DNA from: Exilibacterium tricleocarpae | GTDB taxonomy: Bacteria > Pseudomonadota > Gammaproteobacteria > Pseudomonadales > Cellvibrionaceae | DNA length: 64,000 nt | Direction of reading: 5' to 3' | Assembly: GCF_007004655.1 (NCBI RefSeq) | Contig: NZ_ML660114.1 | Coordinates: 1-64,000 of the forward strand | Shown: piece after piece, positions 1 to 9,417 of the stretch | How positions within the stretch are numbered: the stretch's first letter is position 1 | Layout of the letters: each line of letters opens with the position of its first letter | Program-made: the position numbers and the translations under genes | Notes under the pieces: model-generated | Database searches by the model: none | What the model saw: the letters and a program-made list of their open reading frames with translations, nothing else | What the model was told of the DNA's origin: nothing

Positions 1-3000
1 ATTGTTCACGGTCTGGATACCACTGACCGAGATCGCGCTGCCGCCCAACACATACTGGCTGCCCGCAGCCAGGGTCAACCCGTTATCGAGGTTATCCAGG
101 GTATCGCCCGTACCACCGACCAGGCTGTCCACGCCGCCAAAACTCACCGTGCTGCCCAGGCTGATGGCCGTGCCGTCCCAGATAAAATTCTCGACGCTCG
201 CGCTCCCCGTCAGGTCGCCGGTGTTACTGACCGAGTCGATGGCCCCGGCCACTTGTAAATTACTCGCACTTAACACCGTAAACGCCCCGGCCACGGGGCC
301 CAGATCGACCCCCGCAGCAGCGGCCGCCCCGCTCAGCGCCAGGCTGTCCGTCCCGCTGTTGCCGCTCAGGTTACCCACATCGGTAAAGTCGACGCCGTCC
401 ACCTGTACCCGGGTGCCGTTCCAGTCGAAGCTGTCCCCGGCACTGTTGGCCGTCAGATCCCCGGTGTTGCTGACCGAGTCGATGGCCCCGGCCACCTGTA
501 AGTTGCTGGCGCTCAACACCGTAAACGCCCCAACCCCGGCACCCAGATCAACCCCGGCGGCAGCGGCCGCCCCGCTCAGCGTCAGACTGTCCGTCCCGCT
601 GTTGCCGCTCAGGTTACCCACATCGGTAAAGTCGACGCCGTCCACCTGCACCCGGGTGCCGTTCCAGTCGAAGCTGTCCCCGGCACTGTTCGCCGTCAGA
701 TCCCCGGTGTTGCTGACCGAGTCGATGGCCCCGGCCACCGCTAAATTACTCGCGCTCAACACCGTAAACGCCCCAACCCCGGCACCCAGATCAACCCCGG
801 CGGCAGCGGCCGCCCCGCTCAGCGTCAGACTGTCCGTCCCGCTGTTGCCGCTCAGGTTACCCACATCGGTAAAGTCGACGCCGTCCACCTGCACCCGGGT
901 GCCGTTCCAGTCGAAGCTGTCCCCGGCACTGTTCGCCGTCAGATCCCCGGTGTTGCTGACCGAGTCGATAGCCCCGGCCACCGCTAAATTACTCGCACTC
1001 AACACCGTAAACGCCCCGGCCACGGGGCCCAGATTGACCCCCGCGGCAGCGGCCGCCCCGCTCAGCGCCAGGCTGTCCGTCCCGCTGTTGCCGCTCAGGT
1101 TATCCACGCCGGTAAAGTCGACGCCGTCCACCTGTACCCGGGTGCCGTTCCAGTCGAAGCTGTCCCCGGCACTGTTCGCCGTCAGATCCCCGGTGTTGCT
1201 GACCGAGTCGATCTCACCCACGACCTGCAGCGGGCTGGGGGTCAGGACCAAAAACGCACCTGCGGTGGTACCTAAGTTCACACCGACACTGCCGGCCGCG
1301 CCGCTCAACGCCAGCATGTCGCCAACACTAGTGCCGCCGGACAGATTGCCCACACCGGTGAAACTAATCCCTTCTACCAGCACGCGGGTACCGTCCCAAT
1401 CGAAATTCTCCGCGTCAGTGCTGCCGGTGAGGTCGCCGGTATCCTCTACCGATTCGACGCCGGTCACCGCTATATCACCCGCGGCCGTAAAGTTGCCATC
1501 CGTGGTGCTGAGCACCACACCGCCACTATTGATGTCCAACACATCAGCAGCGGTGGCACCGCTAAGTGTGTTGGCCCCACTGTTGAGTGCCGCGCCGATA
1601 GTGGCGCGACCGGAGAGGTCGCCAATGGCAATCGCGCGGGTGCCGATATTGATGCCAATACTGCCGGCGCCGCTTTCAATGGCTGCGCTGTTGGAGAAAT
1701 TCACGGAGGTGGACAGCACGTTGCCATCGGTGGTGCTGCCTCTGGTGTCCACTGCAGCGCCGATAGCCACATCGTTGTCAGCTTTCAGGGTGACACTGCC
1801 GCCGAGGGTGCCGGCCGAATTAAACGTGGTTATCGTCCCGGCAATACCAATACTGCCGGTACCGGCACCGGTGCCGCCGGCGCTAAAGTCGATCGCGCCG
1901 CCACCGGTGGCGACAGAACCGGTCGCGGCAATATCAATATTGCCAGCCGTGGTGGTGAAAACAGCATCACCCCCGTTAGTGGTGAGATCACCCGCTATGG
2001 TGATACTGTCTCCGGCGTTAAAAGCCAGTCCCAACCGTCCCACCGACGATGAGATCTGCACACCGGCATCTACCCCAATGGCGCGATCTGCATTCAGGGT
2101 TAAGGTCGCGTCACTGCCGGCACTTTTAACAATATCGGCCTTGACGGTAATATTGCCGTTCTGGCTGACGGTGTCATTCTCAGTCTTGACCTCGACGCTG
2201 GTGCCGCCGTTCAGCGACGCAACAATTTCCGCCGCGCTGATGCTGGCGGCGCTCACCCCATTGTTAGGGGTCCATACAACAGGGTCACTGGTGGACGAGG
2301 TTTGGTCGGTAGTAGCACCGATAGTAATATCGGCCGGATCGATAAGCCATAGGCCGTGGGCACCGGCCGTCGCCGCCGCCGTTACCGAGCCGGATAAATC
2401 TACGTAATGTTTACCGGAGGTTTCGACAAAACCGCCGTCACCACCCCAGAGGCCGGCGCTGGCGTCGATGCTGCCGTAAAATCGCGTGGTGTCGTCGGCC
2501 CACAGTATCACCCGACCGCCGTCGCCGTTTTCGGTAGCGCGGGCCCACACTTGGGCATCGGCACCGAGGAAACTGACCTGCGCATTGCGCACCTCGGCAT
2601 TGCCGCCGAGATAATCGCCGCCAATCAATACTTCACCACCGCCAAAAGCACCGGAGGCACTGACAAAAGCGTTATCGAGCAGGCCGACTTTATCGCCGAG
2701 CAGTTGGATACGCCCGCCGATACCCTCGGCTGAATCCGCCGTCACCGAACCACTGATAATGGTTCTGTCACCTTCGACCCTGATATCGCCGCCCTTATCA
2801 TCAGTTGCCGCGGAGACCTTGAGTTCGCCGCTGCTGGCCACATCGCCGCCCAGACCGGTGAGCCGAATTTTACCGCCGCTGGTATCGATACCGGTGGCCT
2901 GCACCACGCCGGTGTTATTCACCGCACTGGAGAACAGATCGCTGGACACCTGCGCATCGAGCAGTACGTTACCGGCCTGGATATCGCCGGCATTAAGGAC

Positions 3001-3720
3001 CGCGTCATCGACACCGAGGTCGTTGCTCAGGACTTCACGGGTCACGCGAATACCAATCATGTTGTCGGCGTCAAACGTCAGCACCGCTTCGGAACCGGCA
3101 TTGAGGCTGACCAGACCGGCACTGATCAAAGAGCCTGTGGCTTCATTGGCGACGCTAGTACCCAGCAGGCCGATACCGCTCGCCGCGCTGATCAGGCCCC
3201 GGTTGACCACAAAACCGGCCTCGCCTTCAACCGCGCTGAATTCATAATTACCGGCGAGAAAATCGTCGGGGCTGAGATCGAGACCACTGACCACCAGGCC
3301 GCCGGCATTGACCGTGGAGGTTTCGGTGAAAAGCACACCGCGGGTATTCACCAACAACACATGACCATTGGCAACAATGGAGCCGCGGATGGTGCTGGCG
3401 TCCTGGCTCAGTATTCTGTTGAGGGCGATGGCGGATGAGCCCGGCTGCAGAAACTGCACCTTTTCATCGACATCGATATTAAAACTCTGCCAGTCCACCG
3501 CCAGACGACTCGAGTGCTGGTGAATCTGGGTAAGCTTGTCACCGTAGTTGATAACGCCGCTGCCACCCACCACTTCGCCGCCGGTCGGCCCCGCCTGCAC
3601 CAGCGCCGCCTGCCCTGCCAGCACCACCGCCGCAAGCAGGGTGTCGAGACTGAAACTGCGCCGCTGCGCCGCTGTGGTTTCCTGCGGCGACGGTGTTGAA
3701 TATCGGTCTGATCTAGCCAT
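1..3720 (-). CDS. Two-partner secretion exoprotein TpsA, filamentous haemagglutinin type (C-terminus beyond window)
   Basis: The reading frame is open from the ATG at 3718-3720 to the window edge (1240 codons, no stop), so only the N-terminal part is visible. A signal region (hydrophobic around residues 25-42, ending near VQAGPTGG) is followed by the haemagglutination-activity (TPS) domain at about residues 44-150, with the typical motifs NRILSQDAS, IRGSIVANGHV and LLVNTRGVLF. A later GGFVETSGK motif is also typical of large TpsA proteins. Beta-helix-like sequence rich in G, S, T, N, V and D then leads into 81-residue repeats. TpsA proteins are exported by Sec and secreted through a TpsB partner, here the gene just upstream. 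The role (adhesin, haemagglutinin or contact-dependent inhibitor) lies in the unseen C-terminus. TPS class is secure; function is not. Confidence 0.9.
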   Translation of the reverse strand, partial: MARSDRYSTPSPQETTAAQRRSFSLDTLLAAVVLAGQAALVQAGPTGGEVVGGSGVINYGDKLTQIHQHSSRLAVDWQSFNIDVDEKVQFLQPGSSAIALNRILSQDASTIRGSIVANGHVLLVNTRGVLFTETSTVNAGGLVVSGLDLSPDDFLAGNYEFSAVEGEAGFVVNRGLISAASGIGLLGTSVANEATGSLISAGLVSLNAGSEAVLTFDADNMIGIRVTREVLSNDLGVDDAVLNAGDIQAGNVLLDAQVSSDLFSSAVNNTGVVQATGIDTSGGKIRLTGLGGDVASSGELKVSAATDDKGGDIRVEGDRTIISGSVTADSAEGIGGRIQLLGDKVGLLDNAFVSASGAFGGGEVLIGGDYLGGNAEVRNAQVSFLGADAQVWARATENGDGGRVILWADDTTRFYGSIDASAGLWGGDGGFVETSGKHYVDLSGSVTAAATAGAHGLWLIDPADITIGATTDQTSSTSDPVVWTPNNGVSAASISAAEIVASLNGGTSVEVKTENDTVSQNGNITVKADIVKSAGSDATLTLNADRAIGVDAGVQISSSVGRLGLAFNAGDSITIAGDLTTNGGDAVFTTTAGNIDIAATGSVATGGGAIDFSAGGTGAGTGSIGIAGTITTFNSAGTLGGSVTLKADNDVAIGAAVDTRGSTTDGNVLSTSVNFSNSAAIESGAGSIGINIGTRAIAIGDLSGRATIGAALNSGANTLSGATAADVLDINSGGVVLSTTDGNFTAAGDIAVTGVESVEDTGDLTGSTDAENFDWDGTRVLVEGISFTGVGNLSGGTSVGDMLALSGAAGSVGVNLGTTAGAFLVLTPSPLQVVGEIDSVSNTGDLTANSAGDSFDWNGTRVQVDGVDFTGVDNLSGNSGTDSLALSGAAAAAGVNLGPVAGAFTVLSASNLAVAGAIDSVSNTGDLTANSAGDSFDWNGTRVQVDGVDFTDVGNLSGNSGTDSLTLSGAAAAAGVDLGAGVGAFTVLSASNLAVAGAIDSVSNTGDLTANSAGDSFDWNGTRVQVDGVDFTDVGNLSGNSGTDSLTLSGAAAAAGVDLGAGVGAFTVLSASNLQVAGAIDSVSNTGDLTANSAGDSFDWNGTRVQVDGVDFTDVGNLSGNSGTDSLALSGAAAAAGVDLGPVAGAFTVLSASNLQVAGAIDSVSNTGDLTGSASVENFIWDGTAISLGSTVSFGGVDSLVGGTGDTLDNLDNGLTLAAGSQYVLGGSAISVSGIQTVNN
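205..1446 (-). repeat. 243-bp tandem repeats inside tpsA (81-aa units)
   Basis: A marker sequence (gaccgagtcgat on the plus strand) recurs at 229, 472, 715, 958 and 1201, exactly 243 bp apart, with a degenerate copy 246 bp further at 1447. The middle three units are nearly identical at DNA level. Each unit encodes 81 residues with the core DWNGTRVQVDGVDFT, then a Ser/Asn/Gly-rich turn and AFTVLSASNL. A related, more diverged unit extends toward position 1, so the array probably continues past the window edge. The spacing is a multiple of three and preserves the frame. Confidence 0.92.
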
Positions 3721-3754
3721 AACTTGTCTCGCTGATAGCGCTAAGTGCGCCTTA

Positions 3755-3784
3755 TGTCAGTCAAAAAAGTGTCAGTCAAAAAAC
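3755..3784. repeat. 15-bp tandem duplication over the tpsB stop codon
   Basis: Two copies of tgtcagtcaaaaaa(g/c) lie head to tail (3755-3769 and 3770-3784). The second copy contains the tpsB stop codon (complement of 3772-3774) and its last two Phe codons. The first copy lies in the 51-bp gap before tpsA. Confidence 0.7.
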
Positions 3785-5736
3785 CAGGTGAAGTCGGCAA
3801 AGACCTGCACGGACTCGTCCGCCTGATCCAACCTATCATTGGAAACCCGGGCAAAACTCGGCCGGGCAAAACTAAGCTGGCTGCTGAGGCGGTCCATCCA
3901 CGAGAATTTGAACAACACCCCCCAGCCACCGACGCGACCCCAGACATCACTCTCGCCCTGGGCGATAGCGTTCTGGCTGCCGTAGGCGCCGTCGGCGAAC
4001 AACGCTACCTGCATCACGTCGTTAAGCCGCAGACCGTTGGCAAATTCCGGATCGATAAAATCGGGCAAGTCCCAGTACCATTCCGCGCCCAGATAAGCGG
4101 CGCTGTCGGCGGAAAAGTCCCGCACAGTGAATGCCCTCACGCCTTGCGGACCCCCGAGCACCAATTGCTCGAACGCGGGTAGCGCCGACTCGCTATATTG
4201 CAGGCGACTTTTCAATATCAGTCGGGTGGAGACTTCGGTGAAAGGCACGGGCAAGAAAAACAGCGAAGTGGTGTTGAGGGAGAGTTTGTAGAACTCCTCA
4301 TCGCGGCCCTCTTCGACATCACTGGTAAACTCGCCGTATTGAAGCAACAGGTTGCCGGCATTGAGAATGCGCGATGCTTCCTGAAGCAAGTCGCCGGCGG
4401 CGGAAAACTCCAGCCCGCGCACCTCTTCATCCTGGTCAAACTGCTCGATGGCCGATTCCAGGCTACTGTCTTTCTGGGTGAGCCCGAAGCCGAGATTCAG
4501 GTTGCGTGCCCGACTGCGTAGCAGATGCCGATTGACGCCTACCCCAAACGTGGTGTTGGTGCCCTCCAGGTTGAGTATTCGCAGTAGATTATCTTTGGGA
4601 TCGACGACACTGAATTCGTTTCTATCCGCCCACAGGCGCATGCGGGTGCGGGAGTCGAATATCGGGAAGTCGTAGCTGATCTGCGCCAGATCGGATTCTT
4701 CCGGTGAAAAGGACTTCAAAAAACCCACGCTCAAGGCATCGCCAAAGCCGAGCGGATTGTAAAGGTCCGCCACCGCATAAACGCGGTCGTCGCCGGTAAA
4801 CTGCGAACCGTGGTTATCGGCCCGCAACGATAACTGCCAGGCCTGCTCGCGCCTGACATCGATATTGAGCACCGTCTCGCCCACCCCTTCACCAGCTGAG
4901 AAGGAGCCATAAACACTCAACCCCGGATAATCGTTGAGCAGGTAAAGACCTTCCTCTACATCACGATTGTTTACCAGGCCGCCAATTTGTCGGGCAAACG
5001 GTTCGCGAATCTTTTCCTCGGTATATTTTTTGGCGCCGTTGACCTTAACCGCGCTGTTTACGCCGGCCAGCACCTGGAACTTGATGATCCCGGCATCCAC
5101 GTCCTGGGCCGGAATTATGGCTCTGGCCAGAAACAGGCCGTTGCGGCGATAGTACTGGGTAATTTCCGCCGCCAGTCTGTTCAGGTCCGCGAGACTCATG
5201 CCGCGCTTTGCCCGTTGCTGTTGCAGCAACCCAACCAAGTCGGCGGTCTGTTGCCGGGTCACCTGCTGCGGCATACTGCGCGCGCTCATATCGGCGCCCA
5301 TCTCGGTCAGCAGGCCGGCTAGTTCCGCAAGCTCCTGTTCGGTGAAACCACCGGCCAGCAGTTGATCCTCTTTCATCTGCCGGCGCCGGTACTGCTCGGC
5401 CAGTGCCAGCACGTCTTCGGCAAATATATTTTGTTCGGGAAATTCAGGCAGGTCGACAAACTCGATCTTATTGACCCAAATGCGCACTTCCTCGTCCCGA
5501 TCACGCACCGGCGGCAGGTCAAAGTTCGGGCTGGGTTCAAGACTGTTTGAGGTGCGATCGCGATACTCGATCTGCAAATCCCGCGGCGACACTTCAGGCG
5601 TATCATCGGATTGGGCGTAAACGCCGGGCACTGCTCCCACACCCAGCTTGCACCACAGCAGCAACCACACTGAGCGCTTCACAAGGTCGACCACACACAC
5701 GCGACGATGCCGCGGTAACACGTTCATGTCACTCAC
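3772..5736 (-). CDS. Two-partner secretion transporter TpsB (ShlB/FhaC/HecB family)
   Basis: The 654-residue protein is an outer-membrane beta-barrel transporter of the Omp85/TpsB superfamily. After a signal-like N-terminus (hydrophobic around residues 20-40, ending near VYAQSDD) come two POTRA-like stretches (about 85-260, including YYRRNGLFLARAIIPAQDV), then a barrel-type C-terminal half rich in alternating aromatic strands and ending in an aromatic-rich strand (FADFTWFFD). The motif LGGPQGVRAF corresponds to the conserved VRG(Y/F) loop-6 motif of this family. It sits 51 bp upstream of tpsA on the same strand, the usual B-then-A order, so it very likely secretes that protein. The interdomain segment (about 120-185) is Gln-rich and longer than usual. 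Confidence 0.93.
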   Translation of the reverse strand: MSDMNVLPRHRRVCVVDLVKRSVWLLLWCKLGVGAVPGVYAQSDDTPEVSPRDLQIEYRDRTSNSLEPSPNFDLPPVRDRDEEVRIWVNKIEFVDLPEFPEQNIFAEDVLALAEQYRRRQMKEDQLLAGGFTEQELAELAGLLTEMGADMSARSMPQQVTRQQTADLVGLLQQQRAKRGMSLADLNRLAAEITQYYRRNGLFLARAIIPAQDVDAGIIKFQVLAGVNSAVKVNGAKKYTEEKIREPFARQIGGLVNNRDVEEGLYLLNDYPGLSVYGSFSAGEGVGETVLNIDVRREQAWQLSLRADNHGSQFTGDDRVYAVADLYNPLGFGDALSVGFLKSFSPEESDLAQISYDFPIFDSRTRMRLWADRNEFSVVDPKDNLLRILNLEGTNTTFGVGVNRHLLRSRARNLNLGFGLTQKDSSLESAIEQFDQDEEVRGLEFSAAGDLLQEASRILNAGNLLLQYGEFTSDVEEGRDEEFYKLSLNTTSLFFLPVPFTEVSTRLILKSRLQYSESALPAFEQLVLGGPQGVRAFTVRDFSADSAAYLGAEWYWDLPDFIDPEFANGLRLNDVMQVALFADGAYGSQNAIAQGESDVWGRVGGWGVLFKFSWMDRLSSQLSFARPSFARVSNDRLDQADESVQVFADFTWFFD

Positions 5737-6146
5737 TAAGACCCCCTAACGTTCGACCAACGCGTCAGGGGGGACTCAGCCCCCCGCTTCCCTGCTTGCG
5801 CGAAAGTCTAAACCGATAATGCCGTAAACCAGTGGCATAGATACATCGGCCAATTGTTCTTTATATAATGTTGTTGTCGGACTATGAAAACGGTCCGACT
5901 TATTGATACCACCTGCGCTAGTTCGAGCAAAGCTTACTGTCGAGCTTATTCAATCTATACGCTATACGACTGATTGAATCTGTCTTGCCAGTTGCCTCCG
6001 ATGTTTCTGATTATCAATGTTTCTGATTATCAATGTTTCTGATTACCGACAATTACAATTATCGATACTTGTGATTATCAATACTTCCAGGTTGTTTTAA
6101 ATGTTTCTTTGCAGGCGTACCATACTTCGAAACACCGTCATTACCG
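5737..6146. other. Intergenic region with short repeats, upstream of tpsB
   Basis: This AT-richer 410-bp gap separates the kinase stop from the tpsB start; both genes point left, so the tpsB promoter should lie here. It contains an inverted repeat (attcaatc at 5948-5955, gattgaat at 5972-5979) and three tandem 16-bp units at 6001-6048. No coding sequence is convincing, and I could not assign a promoter with confidence. Confidence 0.6.
6001..6048. repeat. Three tandem 16-bp repeats
   Basis: The unit atgtttctgattatca occurs at 6001, 6017 and 6033, the third copy ending in ccg. A looser echo (cgatacttgtgattatcaatacttc) continues to about 6089. The array lies 265-310 bp upstream of the tpsB start codon. 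It could be an operator array or neutral slippage; the sequence does not decide. Confidence 0.7.
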
Positions 6147-8894
6147 CTAACCGCTTTCAATACTTCTCACCAGCCTGAACCCCGTGAAAGCATCGGCCAA
6201 CCCACCGTGTTCGCGCAGCGACTCGAGTGTGCAGCGACTCATGGGGTCGCGATGATGGCTGCCGGCCGCCGCCAGCTTGCCGTCGCGCAACACCCACTCT
6301 TGCACATTGCCGGAATAGTTAACTATGCCATAGCCATTGCGCGCGCCGGTGTTGACCTTCAGCAGCTTAACACCTTTTTCGATACCACCAAATCTGAGGT
6401 AACAGTTGCGGTTGGGGTCTTCCCGTTGATCGCTGCCGGCGGCTGCGGCGAGCCACTCCCGATGGCTCGGCAGGCGGTAAGTAAACCCGGTCTGCTCGCT
6501 CAGCCACTGCGCAAAGCCCCTGGCGATATCGACACTGATATTGTGTGCCGGCAAACTACTGCTCTTACTATTGACCTCGCACTTACCCGACGCTTGGCAA
6601 TAGCGGTTAACCTCACCCACCGAAATTTCATATTTCGCTATCGCAAGGGGTGCGGCACCGTCCTGCACCGGTGGTACCACCACCATGATCGGCGCCCTGA
6701 TACCACTACCGGCTGTTATACCACCACTGTTACCGGCCGCGCCACTCACTATAGGATCTCGACAGGTTTTTCCATTGCCGGGATCGAGGTGCCCGCAATG
6801 ATCGATCTTGATCGTCGCCAGTTTAGCCTGGGCCGGAAACAGGGCCAGGGCGGCAAGCTTCAGTTTTTCGGCCGCCGCCGGCGCGCGCCGCGCCTGCTGC
6901 TCGACACAGGTTGCCAACCCCGCCACCAGTTGCGGCTCCTGCCGGCGATACTGCGCCGGATACTGGGTTTTGAAACTGTTCAGCCGCCGCCGCACAGCGG
7001 CACCGAGCTGTAACTGCGGTGAACACCGCAGTGACGACCTTAACCCACTGATCGCCTGTTGGTAAAGCTCCCGGTCTTTTTGCTGTTGTATCTGCGCCTC
7101 GAGTTGCCGGCGCTGCTCCGCCAGTCGCTGCTCCTCGTCACGCGCCGCCTGTTGTGCCGCGGCGATAGAATCGGCCACCTCTTGGCGCGCCTGCCCGGCC
7201 TCTTCGCTGACCGCAGTCGCCGCCGGCGCCCAGCGTTTCGCCTTGTCCAAGAGACTGGCCGCCTGATCGAGCTGATTTCCCCCTCGCGCTACATCCGCGG
7301 CGTTCAGAAAGCGCTCGGCAACCTGCCGCCGGTACCCGGCCACTTCGGCCTGCGCATCAGGTGAAGTGGCTTCAAGCTCCTGCAGCAGGGTGTTGAAATC
7401 CGTCTCCCACTGCGGCGAAAGCGTGCTCTGCAGCAGCAGCGTGTCGAGCTTTTCCTGGGTGTGCTGCTGCTGTTGCTGCAACAGGCTGTCCTGTCCCTGC
7501 GCCTCCAATTCAAGGCGCAACTGTTCCTCCCGGGCCTGCACCTGCAAATAGGTCACCGCGGCGGCACCGGCCAGCACCACCACGCCGGCCACCAGCCACA
7601 GCGGTGAGCGTTGTTTACCAAAGAACTGATCGATAAACTTGCCCACAGTCGCCGTGCGGGTCTCGCGCTCAAACGCCAGCGCGCGCTCCAGCGCCCGCCA
7701 CTGGCGCCGCGAAATATTCGCCAGGCGGGCGGGCTTGAGGCCTTTGTCACGAGCCGCGTCCGCCGGGAGCTTATCGAACGGGTGGCGCCCGGACAGGACT
7801 TCGTAAGCCACACAGCCGAGCGCATAGACGTCGTCGCAGGTGCTGGGCTCGAGGCCCTGCAACATCTGCAGACTGGCATAGGCCGGTGTCAGGGCGCCGA
7901 GGCTGCCGGCATCGAACAACGTCTTTTCACCACCGTCCGCACCGCTGTCGAGACGGGATTTGGAAACCGCTCTGGCAATACCAAAGTCAAACACCTTGCC
8001 GACGCCGCGATCGGTGACGAAAATATTTCCGGGCTTGAAATCGGAGTGCACGATGTCGTGGGAATGGGCGTACAGTAGGGCGATAGATACATCCCGGATT
8101 ATTTTTAAGGCGGCGGACTTCTTAATCCCATCGCCTTGCTCGCGGATCAACTCGTCCAACGGTGCCCCTTCCAGGTACTCCATGGTCATGTAGACCAGTT
8201 CACCGTCGCGATCGAAGTCGTAGACATTGACAATATTGGGATGCGCGAGTCGCTGCGACTTTCTCGACTCCCGTTGCAGCGAGATAATCGAATCGGGATG
8301 GCGGCGGAAGTCTTCGTTGAGCAACTTGATCGCCACATAGGGGTCGCGATCCTTGGCTTCGACTTTGCGTTTATCGAGCGCTTTGTACACCGCGCCCATG
8401 CCACCGGCCCCCAGCAATTGCTTGAGCACGAACCGACCTTTGATGGTCTGTTCCCGGGACTCTGATCCCGGTTCTGACTCTGGTTCCGATTCCCGTTGCA
8501 CAGCAGGCCGCCTCCCGGCCACCACCGTCGCACCATCGTCGGCTTGTCGCGGCATGCCGCGTGCCGGTGAAGTGGGCGCCACACGCGTTTTATCATCGTC
8601 GGCGGCGACATCTGCCGGCGTTGCGACACCGGCAGACGGGCGAGCGTCGCTGATACGGGTCGCATCGGGGTCGTCGAGCCGTGAGCCATCCGGGTCAGAG
8701 CCCTGATTGACGATACGCGAACCCACGGGAACCCGGGGCCGGTTATCTTTACCTGGCTTTACAGGTACTTTATTGACAGCAGTTTCGACACTGGGTTGTT
8801 CCCCGCCATCGCTTCCGGAAGTTGTCAGTTGGCGCTCACTTTCACGCTCGTCATCAGATGCTTTCACTACACGGGGTTTGTCGTCGGAATTCAT
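6147..8894 (-). CDS. ppkA: T6SS-associated membrane Ser/Thr kinase, PpkA-like, with C-terminal SUMF1/FGE domain
   Basis: A Hanks-type kinase domain spans about residues 154-423: Gly loop GAGGMGAVY, VAIK Lys190, catalytic HSDFKPGN (Asp285) and the DFG Asp303. The HRD Arg is replaced by Ser. A transmembrane helix follows (431-450), then a Gln/Arg-rich coiled-coil periplasmic region and a formylglycine-generating-enzyme-like (SUMF1) domain at about 709-915 ending in GFRLVRS. This architecture matches PpkA of T6SS threonine-phosphorylation pathways. The acidic N-terminus carries DATRI, DKTRV and GATVV, plausible autophosphorylation sites for the FHA protein TagH encoded divergently. I chose ATG 8894, preceded by GGGGGA; a TTG at 8915 would add seven residues. 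The symbol follows architecture and context; the target is inferred. Confidence 0.88.
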   Translation of the reverse strand: MNSDDKPRVVKASDDERESERQLTTSGSDGGEQPSVETAVNKVPVKPGKDNRPRVPVGSRIVNQGSDPDGSRLDDPDATRISDARPSAGVATPADVAADDDKTRVAPTSPARGMPRQADDGATVVAGRRPAVQRESEPESEPGSESREQTIKGRFVLKQLLGAGGMGAVYKALDKRKVEAKDRDPYVAIKLLNEDFRRHPDSIISLQRESRKSQRLAHPNIVNVYDFDRDGELVYMTMEYLEGAPLDELIREQGDGIKKSAALKIIRDVSIALLYAHSHDIVHSDFKPGNIFVTDRGVGKVFDFGIARAVSKSRLDSGADGGEKTLFDAGSLGALTPAYASLQMLQGLEPSTCDDVYALGCVAYEVLSGRHPFDKLPADAARDKGLKPARLANISRRQWRALERALAFERETRTATVGKFIDQFFGKQRSPLWLVAGVVVLAGAAAVTYLQVQAREEQLRLELEAQGQDSLLQQQQQHTQEKLDTLLLQSTLSPQWETDFNTLLQELEATSPDAQAEVAGYRRQVAERFLNAADVARGGNQLDQAASLLDKAKRWAPAATAVSEEAGQARQEVADSIAAAQQAARDEEQRLAEQRRQLEAQIQQQKDRELYQQAISGLRSSLRCSPQLQLGAAVRRRLNSFKTQYPAQYRRQEPQLVAGLATCVEQQARRAPAAAEKLKLAALALFPAQAKLATIKIDHCGHLDPGNGKTCRDPIVSGAAGNSGGITAGSGIRAPIMVVVPPVQDGAAPLAIAKYEISVGEVNRYCQASGKCEVNSKSSSLPAHNISVDIARGFAQWLSEQTGFTYRLPSHREWLAAAAGSDQREDPNRNCYLRFGGIEKGVKLLKVNTGARNGYGIVNYSGNVQEWVLRDGKLAAAGSHHRDPMSRCTLESLREHGGLADAFTGFRLVRSIESG

Positions 8895-9417
8895 ACTGGG
8901 ATTGTCCCCCGACAAACTGTTATGATGACCCTGTCGTAAATCTGGGCCAGCTGACTGTGAGGCTGGTGGTGGTGAAGATGCCCACGGCAGTAGGTATCAC
9001 AGCAGTTATGACAACGAAACCGAAAACAGACACCTAACCGTCCAGGTTCTGGGAAAGTAACATCCATTATTAACGTTTCTCAACTTTTATACCGGGCCTA
9101 GACGAACGATTCTATATGACACAATAGGTGCTAACAAGACAAAATAGGGGCGAATTAAAAGCAAGATGTGTCCGGGCTCACAGAGTCGGAACGGAATAAA
9201 GAGTTATTCTTTATAACGCAATTGCTTCTAATGGACCAAAGAACTTACTATTAGCGTTACTATCGAAACCAACTACTCTTGCATCGACATGAATGGTTGC
9301 ATGGCCATTTTCGATTGCTCCCGCGGAGTCCGATCGAAGTGTGAGAGTGGGGTGCGTCAGTATTAACGACACATTAACGACACACCAGATAAAAAACGCA
9401 ACGGAAATATATCCGGT
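8895..9417. other. Divergent intergenic region between ppkA and tagH
   Basis: About 520 bp with no convincing gene. It must hold the promoters for ppkA (leftward) and the main T6SS run (rightward). I see AT-rich stretches around 9060-9260 but no clear sigma-70 or sigma-54 pair. An 11-bp tandem duplication (attaacgacac at 9362-9372 and 9373-9383) lies 35 bp upstream of the tagH start codon. Confidence 0.5.

Noticed and set aside
2-2407. 801-residue plus-strand open frame rich in Pro, Ser, Leu and Val
   Set aside because: It is the antisense of the tpsA repeat region; the minus strand encodes recognisable TPS motifs, while the plus-strand product is low-complexity and has no family resemblance.
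8895-9417. Sigma-54 promoter upstream of tagH
   Set aside because: I looked for a TGGC-N8-TTGC pattern and found none that fits; no enhancer-binding regulator gene is in the window.
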